NCBI GenBank assembly: GCA_024635465.1
Contig: JAGXIS010000065.1
Span: forward strand, 1-16,019
Reading direction: 5' to 3'
Origin: Bacteroidota bacterium
GTDB taxonomy: Bacteria > Bacteroidota > Rhodothermia > Balneolales > Balneolaceae
Length of the DNA: 16,019 bases
Numbering within the stretch: the first letter of the stretch is position 1; each line of letters begins with the position of its first letter. Under the pieces are notes generated by a model. That model saw nothing but the letters and a program-made list of their open reading frames with translations. It did not search any database and was not told where the DNA came from. Positions 7,159-14,473 of this stretch are shown here, piece by piece. Made by a program: the position numbers and the translations under genes.

Positions 7159-9209
7159 TCCATTACTTCAAAACGAATGGATCGTTCTTTGTTTTGATCC
7201 GTTTCCATATCTACTATGTGGACGACCAGCTGATATAAGCCCGGAGTAAGATCAGCTGTCTCAATTTCTAAATCTTCCACTACATGAACCTCCTCGTTGA
7301 TGAAATTGAGCGTGAGGATAAATTCGGTTTGATCTTGCAACACATTCCCGGCATCATCAACGGGCAGTATTCTGTAGGTAAGTTCAAATTGCGTAAAACC
7401 ATTACTCATTCTCATCAGGTGATACACTTCAATATGCAACAAGAGAGTTACACCAAACGGAATGATTTGATCGTTTGCGACACGAAATTCAAAGGGTTCT
7501 GTCACGCCGAGTGAGTCGGGATACCCAAGTACGAGATCGGCAAACTCAAGTGAGTCCGGATGATTCATCAACGGCCTTGGTTGCTTGTACTGAAATTTAT
7601 TCCATCCTCTCACTTCCGTTGGAAATGGACTCTCTTCAAGGGTTCTGGACTCCGGATCATAATTATTCAGTAGTACAGATGCTGACATTTGTGATCTGCG
7701 ATTATGCGGCAGCTGAAAATATGTGCTGGTGGCTGTGTTGGGTGACGAACGGTGATAAATTAGCGGTGGAGTGGCTTCTAATTGATTAGTCAGCGCCCAC
7801 CTTCTGTCGTATGACTGTAATGTATGATTGAGTTCATAATTACTGAACTCTTCAAGCAAATTTACTCCATTTGGAATTTCGTCACGATCGTTATTCCTCC
7901 CATTATTTCTAAGGTAATCGATAAGGAAAGCTTCCTGTGCCGATGATTCAATAAAAGTCAGGATCATTGGATTTTGCTCTTCATCTAAATAACGATACTG
8001 ATAAACCTGTAAAGGTATCCGGGGAATAATGTCTTCGTAGGAAGACTGATCATGTGGAACCTGCAATCTTGCTTGATTTACCAATTCAATGGTTTCAGCT
8101 TCGAAGTCTTTATCCATATCTCTAAAAGCCTGTAAACCTTGCTCTAATACCCGACCTCTGAGATCATTCAATCGATTTTCGAAAAAGGAATCAACCCGTA
8201 CCAGTTGTTCATAATAGAGAAGTTGCAACATTAAAGCCGGTGTAATCCCGGCTCTGGTAAACTCAACAGAATCATCATCACGGTTCCTTTCCATTGTGTA
8301 AGCTCTCTCCGGGATAAAGTCATCAATACTGGTTTGAAGTTTGAATTCATCGTTTTGAACATCTGTCCCAAACAAATATATGATCGAATTCGATTGCATC
8401 GGTGTAAGCTGATCATAAATCCATATCTCATATTCAGGATATCGATGAAATTCATATATGGCATCTTGTAGAATTTCGATTTGTTCTCTTTGTCCGCCCG
8501 CTGTTTCGGCATCTCTTCTGGATTCCGATGCATTGTCCAAACCGGGATTTATCTGTCTTTGAAGCCAAGGTTTGATATTTTCGGATTGAAGTGTAAGGAT
8601 GCCAGTGCTCTTTCGATCGGGCTCACCATAACGGATGTAAATCAATGCACGATCATCTGTACCAAAGGCAGTGGAATTGTTTTTTCTAAAATGTTGACTA
8701 GCATAGGCAATGCGTTCCCAATGTTCGATGAGGCGTTCATTCACCTCTTGTGACGGTGTGGGATCTTTTTGGACCCAATAACCTCTGATATCAGGACCGA
8801 GTGCGTCATTTCTTTGATCCCACCACTCAACCCACTGACGATAAATCCCCTCTCCAACAAGAGGTTCCAGTCGGTCTATCTCCTGACGAAGTGCAGTCCT
8901 GCTCTCATTGTCGTTACCACGCACCAACGCAATGTAATACATCTCAGTAGCCGGTTGATAGTAAGAACTCATTCTGCGCTCTGTAACGACACGTATAAAC
9001 TCAAACCCAATCCTGCTATCTACACTCTCTTGTCCGTCTGTATTATAATGACCATACCAAAGATCGAGTGCTTGCGTGATGTTGCCATTGTGAAGCTCTT
9101 CCATTCCCTGATCATAAGCCAATTGATTCTGGGCAGTCGCTGAAACCGAGTACATCGCGGTAAGAGTCACGATAGTAAGAATTTGAAAAAACCTGATCTT
9201 CACTCTCAT
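7155..9209 (-). CDS. Secreted GWxTD-domain protein of unknown function
   Basis: The frame is open back to 9272, but the ATG at 9209 is preferred because it gives a clean signal peptide (MRVKIRFFQILTIVTLTAM, then SVSATAQ), leaving 684 residues. After the signal comes a TPR-like stretch (about residues 30-60, MEELHNGNITQALDLWYGHY) and a helical region. Then comes the GWxTD-domain block: GYWVQKDPTPSQEVNERLIE (about 143-162), a degenerate form of the name motif (AFGTDDRALIYIRYGEPD, about 181-198), and a later YEIWIYD. In typical members the motif reads GWxTDRGxxYIxYGxPD. Here the tryptophan position is not conserved. The C-terminal part is rich in beta strands and ends in a domain that may bind a partner. 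The family is common in secreted proteins of Bacteroidota and relatives; its function is unknown. It is divergent from dnaX and convergent with the second crcB. Confidence 0.82.
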   Translation of the reverse strand: MRVKIRFFQILTIVTLTAMYSVSATAQNQLAYDQGMEELHNGNITQALDLWYGHYNTDGQESVDSRIGFEFIRVVTERRMSSYYQPATEMYYIALVRGNDNESRTALRQEIDRLEPLVGEGIYRQWVEWWDQRNDALGPDIRGYWVQKDPTPSQEVNERLIEHWERIAYASQHFRKNNSTAFGTDDRALIYIRYGEPDRKSTGILTLQSENIKPWLQRQINPGLDNASESRRDAETAGGQREQIEILQDAIYEFHRYPEYEIWIYDQLTPMQSNSIIYLFGTDVQNDEFKLQTSIDDFIPERAYTMERNRDDDSVEFTRAGITPALMLQLLYYEQLVRVDSFFENRLNDLRGRVLEQGLQAFRDMDKDFEAETIELVNQARLQVPHDQSSYEDIIPRIPLQVYQYRYLDEEQNPMILTFIESSAQEAFLIDYLRNNGRNNDRDEIPNGVNLLEEFSNYELNHTLQSYDRRWALTNQLEATPPLIYHRSSPNTATSTYFQLPHNRRSQMSASVLLNNYDPESRTLEESPFPTEVRGWNKFQYKQPRPLMNHPDSLEFADLVLGYPDSLGVTEPFEFRVANDQIIPFGVTLLLHIEVYHLMRMSNGFTQFELTYRILPVDDAGNVLQDQTEFILTLNFINEEVHVVEDLEIETADLTPGLYQLVVHIVDMETDQNKERSIRFEVMD

Positions 9210-9266
9210 TGGTTTATGATTATTTCTTAGAATGTGGAAAATACAACGCATTTTTGTTAACCGTAA

Positions 9267-9297
9267 GTACAATTTTTTTGTACCTTGTCAAGGTACA
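9267..9297. promoter_or_regulatory. Palindrome and phased GTAC words upstream of dnaX
   Basis: TGTACCTTG-T-CAAGGTACA (9279-9297) is a perfect inverted repeat with 9-bp arms. A second one overlaps it, GTACAA-TTTTT-TTGTAC (9267-9283). The word GTAC begins at 9267, 9280 and 9293, exactly 13 bp apart. The array lies 35-65 bp upstream of the dnaX start and in the divergent spacer facing the GWxTD gene, so a regulator of either gene could bind it. On the minus strand the centre reads TTGACA, a possible -35 box for the GWxTD gene, but no good -10 follows at normal spacing. Confidence 0.45.
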
Positions 9298-9331
9298 TTC
9301 AAATCAAAAAGCAGGCAATTTCCGTTGATTT

Positions 9332-11293
9332 ATGGCAAACAGTTACAGGGCACTTACCCGTACATATCGACCCCAAACGTTTGATGATGTCGTTTCTCAG
9401 GAGCATGTTAGCAATACTTTAAAAAATGCGATTGCTCAAGACAGACTCTCGCATGCCTACATGTTTTGCGGTCCAAGAGGTGTTGGAAAAACAACGATGG
9501 CCAGAGTTTTGGCGAGGACAATCAATCAGATTGATGATCAAATTGATGGTGAATCATTGAGCCAGACACTAAACGTTGTCGAGATTGATGCGGCATCCAA
9601 CAATAAGGTTGAAGATGTTCACCACCTGCGGGAAATTGTTCGCGTTCCTCCTCAAAGCGGAAAGTATAAGATTTTTATTATTGATGAAGTGCACATGTTG
9701 TCTAAACAGGCATTTAATGCTCTTTTGAAGACACTGGAAGAGCCCCCGCCACACGCTATTTTTATTTTTGCCACAACAGAACCGCATAAAGTACTGCCCA
9801 CGATTCTATCCAGGGTTCAGCGTTTTGATTTTAAAAGAATCAGTGTGGATGAAATTGTTTCCCGTTTAGAGGTGATTTGTGAAAAAGAGGAGATCACGAT
9901 TGATAAAGAGTCGCTTCACACCATTGCGCGGAAAGCAGATGGAGCTCTAAGGGATGCATTGGGTCTGATGGACCAGGCCATTGCATTTTGCGGTATGAAC
10001 ATCGAGTATGGCAAACTGACTGAAGCTTTAAATGTAGTCGGTAACGATCAGCTCTTTGAATTCACCCAATCCATTTCGGATAGAGATTCTAATAGCGGAC
10101 TGCTGTTGGTGGATCGATTGTTAAAAGGAGGTGTTGATATACAAGAGTTTTTGGTATCTCTTACGGTACACGTTCGAAACCTATATGTTGCAAAACAGAG
10201 TCAGCGCATGCATATGGTAGAAGCTACGGATGAAACAAAAAAGAGATATATAGATACAGCAAAGCTTTTTTCTGAGAGTGATTTAATGCGGATGCTGCAT
10301 CTGGTCAGCGAGGCACAGATGAAGATCAAAGATGTGCAACAGCCAAGGGTTCACTTCGAGATTGTGACACTGAAACTCATTCACATGGGCAGATCCAAAG
10401 AGATCGGGGAGTTGCTAAATGGATTAGATGAAGTAAAAAAAAACGGTAAAAAACCGTCAGGAGAGATAAAAAACCACTCAGTTGCAGGTAATAATGGTTC
10501 TGATTCAACTGTCAGTAAGAAAACCGAGCAAAAAGAGCCGCAAGTGGATTCAAAAACGGGTGATGTTGAAAAATTACCTGATAAAGAAAAAGGTTCAAAA
10601 AGCGAGCCCGAAGATAAACCTCGTTCAGATAACGAAAATGTAAAGGAGCCCAAAAGTAACGAAAAGGAAGGGTCGAAAGTTGAGGCAGGCATCAAAGAAG
10701 TTGAAGCCTCCAATGCGTCAGATCACCAGGGACAGAAAAATCAAAATACTGAGGTCGATAAAAGTGAATCTGTAGTTAATAGTAAAGATCACAACCGGGA
10801 TTCTGAAGAGAATTCTATCTACGGCAGACCCAGTTTAGGGGATGCAAATCGAACGCGATCTACTGAAAATGGGCTCGATAATACTCCTTCTGAACCCGCG
10901 AAAACGGTGGAAGAGGAGAAAGTGGTTTTAAAAGGAATTTCTGATGTTGAAGATAAATGGGGTCACTATTTAACTCTTCTGGAACAACGTGTTTCCAAAA
11001 CCATCTATCACCAGATGGAAAGTGTTCAGTTAAAGAATCTAAAAGGGACCGAGTTGATACTTTCGGTGAGTAATGTGTTTGCCGTAAATATCGTAGAAGA
11101 GAATAAAATGGCCCTCTCCGAAGTTCTTAAAGAAGTGATGGGAATTCATTTGAGGCTGAAATGTGTTGTAGAGAGACAGAACAGTGAGAAGGATGATTCA
11201 CTGAGTCCGTATGAGCGCTTTAAACAGATTCAAAAGAAAGACCCTCAGCTAGGAGCCATCGTTGATCTTTTTGGAGCTGAAATGGAATATTAA
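9332..11293 (+). CDS. dnaX: DNA polymerase III clamp-loader subunit tau (and probably gamma)
   Basis: The 653-residue product is the clamp-loader ATPase that opens the sliding clamp and links polymerase cores at the replication fork. The AAA+ part shows YRPQTFDDVVSQ (12-23), Walker A GPRGVGKT (47-54), Walker B with IIDEVHML (116-123), sensor-1 FATTEP (146-151), the arginine-finger motif LSRVQRF (159-165; usually SRC) and sensor-2 GALRDALGLMDQAI (204-217). The collar domain runs to about residue 365. A hydrophilic linker rich in K, E, S, D and N spans about 370-530, and a folded C-terminal domain (about 540-653) completes tau. Residues 62-82 carry no cysteines, so the four-cysteine zinc module common in DnaX is absent. 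A nine-A run with a hairpin at the collar/linker junction suggests production of a short gamma form. It is the first gene of dnaX-ybaB-recR. The start at 9332 gives the canonical N-terminus. Confidence 0.97.
   Translation: MANSYRALTRTYRPQTFDDVVSQEHVSNTLKNAIAQDRLSHAYMFCGPRGVGKTTMARVLARTINQIDDQIDGESLSQTLNVVEIDAASNNKVEDVHHLREIVRVPPQSGKYKIFIIDEVHMLSKQAFNALLKTLEEPPPHAIFIFATTEPHKVLPTILSRVQRFDFKRISVDEIVSRLEVICEKEEITIDKESLHTIARKADGALRDALGLMDQAIAFCGMNIEYGKLTEALNVVGNDQLFEFTQSISDRDSNSGLLLVDRLLKGGVDIQEFLVSLTVHVRNLYVAKQSQRMHMVEATDETKKRYIDTAKLFSESDLMRMLHLVSEAQMKIKDVQQPRVHFEIVTLKLIHMGRSKEIGELLNGLDEVKKNGKKPSGEIKNHSVAGNNGSDSTVSKKTEQKEPQVDSKTGDVEKLPDKEKGSKSEPEDKPRSDNENVKEPKSNEKEGSKVEAGIKEVEASNASDHQGQKNQNTEVDKSESVVNSKDHNRDSEENSIYGRPSLGDANRTRSTENGLDNTPSEPAKTVEEEKVVLKGISDVEDKWGHYLTLLEQRVSKTIYHQMESVQLKNLKGTELILSVSNVFAVNIVEENKMALSEVLKEVMGIHLRLKCVVERQNSEKDDSLSPYERFKQIQKKDPQLGAIVDLFGAEMEY
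10435..10457 (+). promoter_or_regulatory. Candidate dnaX slippage/frameshift site (A9 run plus hairpin)
   Basis: Nine consecutive A residues (10435-10443) are read in frame as GTA AAA AAA AAC. The last A also starts a hairpin, ACGGT-AAAAA-ACCGT (10443-10457). A -1 shift gives Lys-Arg and a TAA at 10447-10449. A +1 shift stops at TAA 10467-10469. The site falls at residue 370, directly after the collar domain, where E. coli and Thermus dnaX make gamma. A purine stretch GGGGAG (10406-10411) lies 23 bases upstream, farther than the stimulatory Shine-Dalgarno-like element in E. coli. Whether slippage is transcriptional or translational is not visible in the sequence. Confidence 0.6.
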
Positions 11294-11335
11294 AACGTAA
11301 AAAAGTAAACTTTAGTAATTAAATAGAAGAAGATT

Positions 11336-11683
11336 ATGAGTGATTTTAACATGGCAGATATGTTCGGAAAAATTTCGAATATGCAGGCAAAAATGAAGGA
11401 AGTACAAGAACGTCTATCGGAAGTAATCGTGGAGGCTGAAGCAGGTGGTGGCATGGTAACTGTGAAAGCAAACGGGAAGCGTGAAATTATCAGTATTGTT
11501 CTGGACAAAGATGTGATTGATCCGGATGACAAAGAGATGATTGAAGATCTGGTTGTAGCAGGCGTCAATAAGGCACTTGAAAAAGCAGAAGAAGCTGCAA
11601 AAGTAAAAATGCAAGAGGTATACAAAGATATCATGCCCGGTGGAGGAATGCCCGGAATGGATATGAGTAAATTGGGTCTTTAA
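11336..11683 (+). CDS. ybaB: YbaB/EbfC-family nucleoid-associated DNA-binding protein
   Basis: This 115-residue protein matches the YbaB/EbfC family in length and order. It has an N-terminal amphipathic helix (about 8-30, MFGKISNMQAKMKEVQERLS), a central glycine-rich beta part (EAGGGMVTVKANGKREIISIVLD), a second long helix (about 58-95) and a glycine/methionine-rich tail (PGGGMPGMDM). Family members form tweezer-like dimers that bind DNA without strict sequence specificity. The gene lies 42 bp after dnaX and before recR, the conserved order seen in E. coli and many bacteria, where it is thought to assist recombination or nucleoid structure. A weak GAAGAAG purine stretch precedes the ATG at 11336. 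Confidence 0.94.
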   Translation: MSDFNMADMFGKISNMQAKMKEVQERLSEVIVEAEAGGGMVTVKANGKREIISIVLDKDVIDPDDKEMIEDLVVAGVNKALEKAEEAAKVKMQEVYKDIMPGGGMPGMDMSKLGL

Positions 11684-11695
11684 TTACGTCACATT

Positions 11696-11716
11696 GAGCG
11701 CAGATGAGTAGCGCTC
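11696..11716 (+). terminator. Candidate terminator hairpin after ybaB
   Basis: GAGCGC (11696-11701) pairs with GCGCTC (11711-11716) across a nine-base loop, followed by CTCTTTTAT. It lies 12 bp after the ybaB stop codon. The T tract is short and interrupted, so termination may be partial. Confidence 0.45.
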
Positions 11717-11725
11717 CTCTTTTAT

Positions 11726-11851
11726 CCCACGAAGCGGAGCGAAGTGATAGCGACGAAACGTAGTCGCTCATTTTTTCCCCACGAAGCGAAATGTCTTAAC
11801 ACTGGCTTGGAGCTCTCGACTTCGCTTGTCTTGAGCTTGTCGAAAGGCTCG
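11726..11851. repeat. Repeat-rich intergenic spacer upstream of recR
   Basis: An 11-mer, CCCACGAAGCG, occurs twice in direct orientation (11726-11736 and 11778-11788), on either side of the second hairpin. Further on, GAGCTTGTCGAAAGGCTC (11833-11850) resembles the dispersed intergenic element with core GAGCTTGTCGAA that recurs in many bacterial genomes. The spacer is 213 bp and more GC-rich and palindromic than its surroundings. It looks like one or two copies of dispersed REP-like elements and not a gene. Genome-wide copy number cannot be seen from one window. Confidence 0.5.
11749..11776 (+). terminator. Second candidate terminator hairpin in the ybaB-recR spacer
   Basis: AGCGAC (11749-11754) pairs with GTCGCT (11763-11768), and an inner ACG-AAA-CGT can form an alternative hairpin. 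The stem is followed by CA and six T residues (11771-11776), a better intrinsic-terminator signature than the first hairpin. If active it would separate recR from dnaX-ybaB transcription. Confidence 0.5.
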
Positions 11852-11863
11852 AACCGACGTTCA

Positions 11864-11871
11864 TATTTTTG
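11864..11871 (+). promoter_or_regulatory. Possible Bacteroidota-type -7 promoter element for recR
   Basis: TATTTTTG fits the TAnnTTTG consensus of the primary sigma factor in Bacteroidota and ends 25 bp before the recR start, leaving a short leader. No TTG sits at the ideal upstream spacing (the nearest, at 11837-11839, is 24 bp away), so the call is weak. It would give recR its own transcript downstream of the hairpins. Confidence 0.25.
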
Positions 11872-11896
11872 GTAAACGAATCTAAAATATTTATAA

Positions 11897-12502
11897 ATGC
11901 AAATAACCTCGGAAGCCCTTGAAAGGGTGATTGAAGAGTTGGCCCGATTGCCGGGAACCGGACGAAAATCGGCACAGCGTATTGCCATTCATCTGTTGAA
12001 ACAGAGTGATGAGAGAGTGATTACATTAGCTGACGCACTCATTCAGCTTAAGAAATCAGTGATACGCTGCTCCACATGCGGCACTATAACGGATTCAGAT
12101 CCCTGTTCGATCTGTTCTAATCAGAAAAGGAACAGCGGAGTAATTTGTGTGGTTGAAGAATTTCAGGATGTGTACATCATCGAAAAAACGAACGAATTTC
12201 GAGGCAGATATCATGTTCTTGGCGGAACCATCTCACCGCTTGATAATATAGGCCCTGATGATGTCCGGATTAAGGAACTTTTAGAGCGCATAGCCGGTGA
12301 TGACGAACAGATACGGGAAGTCATTCTGGCCCTCAATCCTGATGCAGAAGGAGAAGCCACCTCCTATTATATCAATAAACTACTGCAGAATTACGAGGTC
12401 AACGTGACCCGTATTGCCTACGGTATACCTATGGGTACAGAGTTGGAGTATATAGATGAGGCAACTCTGAGTCGCGCTTTTGCAAGCCGAACACCCTTCT
12501 AA
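11897..12502 (+). CDS. recR: Recombination mediator RecR
   Basis: This 201-residue protein matches RecR in length and domain order. A helix-hairpin-helix region (LPGTGRKSAQRIAIHLL, 18-34) is followed by the zinc finger with C58, C61, C70 and C73, then a Toprim domain starting VICVVEE (82-88) and containing ALNPDAEGEATSYYI (145-159). The conserved C-terminal segment RIAYGIPMGTELEYID (172-187) completes it. RecR forms a ring that works with RecF or RecO to load RecA on gapped DNA coated with SSB. Its place after dnaX and ybaB is the conserved cluster. Unlike in many genomes, a 213-bp spacer with repeats and terminator-like hairpins separates it from ybaB, so it may be transcribed alone. The ATG at 11897 gives the standard N-terminus. 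Confidence 0.97.
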   Translation: MQITSEALERVIEELARLPGTGRKSAQRIAIHLLKQSDERVITLADALIQLKKSVIRCSTCGTITDSDPCSICSNQKRNSGVICVVEEFQDVYIIEKTNEFRGRYHVLGGTISPLDNIGPDDVRIKELLERIAGDDEQIREVILALNPDAEGEATSYYINKLLQNYEVNVTRIAYGIPMGTELEYIDEATLSRAFASRTPF

Positions 12503-12537
12503 AATGTAATTAGCTGCATAAAGCCAATATCCCTTTT

Positions 12538-14463
12538 ATGATGAAGTTTTTCTCTTTTAAACAGTATACGTTGCCATTTCTAATGGCACTTCTAATATCA
12601 TTCAGTTTATACATAGACAGCAGTGCCCAGGGTGCCGATTATTGGCAGCAAGAAGTGGAGTATACCATGGAGATTGACATGGATGTTGATCTGAATCAAT
12701 TCGATGGAACACAATCACTGGTTTATCACAATAACTCACCGGATACTCTGGACCGGGTCTTTTATCACCTCTTTTTTAATGCTTTTCAACCCAATAGTAT
12801 GATGGACAAACGCTCCAGAACCATTTCTGACCCGGATCGGAGAATAGGTGATAAAATTTATTATTACGATGATTCAGAGATTGGATACCAAAAAATCCAA
12901 TGGATGAGACAGGATGGTGTCGAGGTTGATTATACAGTAAAGGGGACGATCATGGAGGTTCATCTTTCAGAGCCGATTGCTCCCGGTGAGAGTGTCACTT
13001 TTGAGATGGAATTTGAGGCACAGGTGCCCCTTCAGACCCGCAGATCCGGGCGTGACAATGCAGAAGGAATTCGATTCTCCATGTCTCAATGGTACCCTAA
13101 AATGGCTGCATACGATCCCATGGGATGGCATGCCAATCCATATGTTGAGAGAGAGTTTTTTGCACCTTTTGGCACGTTTGACGTGAAGATTCACATCGAT
13201 AGAGAGTATGTTGTGGCAGCCGGCTCCATTTTGCAAAATCCTGAAGAGGTTGGGTATGGATATGAAACACCCGGGATGGAAGTAAACCGTCCGGATGGGG
13301 ATAATTTGATGTGGCATTTCAGATCAGAAAATGTTCACGATATGATGTGGGCTGCAGATCCTGATTACAAACATGTGACGGCTCAGGTGCCGGATGGCCC
13401 ACTGCTTCGATTCTTTCATCAAACCGACCCCCTTGCTGAAAATGCAGTGGCTGAGAATAATGACTCACTACTTGAAAATTGGAGTTCATTGCCTGAATAT
13501 GCTATTCGCGGTTTTGAATATATGAATGAACATTATGGAGAGTATCCATACGATGAGTATATCTTTATACAGGGTGGTGATGGTGGTATGGAGTACTCTA
13601 TGGGCACGCTGATAACGGGAAATCGGTCATTGCGAAGTTTAGTCGGTGTTTCTGTACATGAATTGGCTCATGCCTGGTATGAAGGAGCTATTGGTAACAA
13701 TGAACTCTATGATCAATGGATCGATGAGGGATTTACGACCTATGTCTCTGCTTTTATTTTGAAAGAGCTTCTCAACAATAGCGTAGCCGACCCAATGCTT
13801 TCCCGATATCAAAGGTATTACCGAATTGTGAATTCCGGAATTGAAGAGTCGATGCACATTCACGCAGATCATTATGTGATAAATAATGCTCATGATATGG
13901 CCGCTTACACAAAGGGAGCCATATTTTTACATCAGCTTGGATATATTATTGGGGACGACGTTTTGCAGCGTACACTTAAAAGCTTTTTTGACCAATGGAA
14001 ATTTAAACATCCATACGGGATCGATTTTATCAGAGTAGCAGAAAAAGAGAGTGGTATTGAACTCAAGTGGTATTATGATTATTGGGTAACAACCACTAAA
14101 ATCATTGATTATGGTATTACTGAAATTGCTGAATCTGAGCAAGGGGTAGTTGTAAATCTTGAGCGTATTGGGCTCATGCCGATGCCGTTAGATATAGAGG
14201 TCGAATTCAGTGACGGTACAGTAACACATTACTACATACCGATGAGGATTATGTGGGGACAAAAGGAGAATGAATTTCCGGACGTTGAAAGAGTTGTACA
14301 GAACGACTGGCCCTGGGTTTTTCCGGAATATAGCTTTGTGGTCGATAAATCGCTGGATGATATTGTTAGAATTGAGATCGATCCTACTCAACGAATGGCA
14401 GATATAAATCGAAAGAATAATGTTTGGATTCATGTGGAGGAATCCATAGAAGAAACGCTATAA
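12538..14463 (+). CDS. Secreted M1-family zinc metallopeptidase
   Basis: This 641-residue protein starts with a signal peptide (hydrophobic 11-25, likely cut after SSAQ near residue 31), so it acts outside the cytoplasm. An N-terminal beta domain (about 40-290) resembles the M1 aminopeptidase N-domain. The catalytic domain has HELAH at 374-378 and the third zinc ligand E397 in WIDEGF, giving the HExxH-x18-E pattern of gluzincins. GGMEY (349-353) replaces the usual GAMEN exopeptidase motif, and Y457 in AAYTKGA is the likely transition-state tyrosine. The C-terminal part is shorter than in full-length M1 enzymes (about 850 residues), as in many Bacteroidota M1 homologues. Likely role: cleavage of amino acids from peptides in the periplasm or outside the cell; substrate unknown. 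It lies 35 bp after recR on the same strand, but function suggests chance adjacency. A second ATG directly follows the first; the first is used. Confidence 0.92.
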   Translation: MMKFFSFKQYTLPFLMALLISFSLYIDSSAQGADYWQQEVEYTMEIDMDVDLNQFDGTQSLVYHNNSPDTLDRVFYHLFFNAFQPNSMMDKRSRTISDPDRRIGDKIYYYDDSEIGYQKIQWMRQDGVEVDYTVKGTIMEVHLSEPIAPGESVTFEMEFEAQVPLQTRRSGRDNAEGIRFSMSQWYPKMAAYDPMGWHANPYVEREFFAPFGTFDVKIHIDREYVVAAGSILQNPEEVGYGYETPGMEVNRPDGDNLMWHFRSENVHDMMWAADPDYKHVTAQVPDGPLLRFFHQTDPLAENAVAENNDSLLENWSSLPEYAIRGFEYMNEHYGEYPYDEYIFIQGGDGGMEYSMGTLITGNRSLRSLVGVSVHELAHAWYEGAIGNNELYDQWIDEGFTTYVSAFILKELLNNSVADPMLSRYQRYYRIVNSGIEESMHIHADHYVINNAHDMAAYTKGAIFLHQLGYIIGDDVLQRTLKSFFDQWKFKHPYGIDFIRVAEKESGIELKWYYDYWVTTTKIIDYGITEIAESEQGVVVNLERIGLMPMPLDIEVEFSDGTVTHYYIPMRIMWGQKENEFPDVERVVQNDWPWVFPEYSFVVDKSLDDIVRIEIDPTQRMADINRKNNVWIHVEESIEETL

Positions 14464-14473
14464 TTTCCTCTCC

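Noticed and set aside
8769..9143. Plus-strand ORF of 124 codons opposite the GWxTD gene
   Set aside because: It is antisense to a long, well-supported coding region and its translation shows no recognisable motif.
10237..10243. A AAA AAG heptamer, identical to the E. coli dnaX frameshift site, in frame inside dnaX
   Set aside because: It lies at residues 302-304, inside the collar domain, so a shift there would cut the fold, and no clear hairpin follows. The A9 site at 10435 fits much better. Such heptamers are frequent in lysine-rich AT-rich genes.
10381..10713. Minus-strand ORF of 110 codons, serine/phenylalanine rich, opposite the dnaX linker
   Set aside because: Its composition is explained by the complement of the Lys/Glu-rich low-complexity linker; no start context or motif supports it.
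11722..11988. Minus-strand ORF of 88 codons across the ybaB-recR spacer
   Set aside because: Its central peptide (RFEPFDKLKTSEVES) is the translation of the dispersed GAGCTTGTCGAA-type repeat, and its start lies inside recR. It is a spurious product of repeat DNA.
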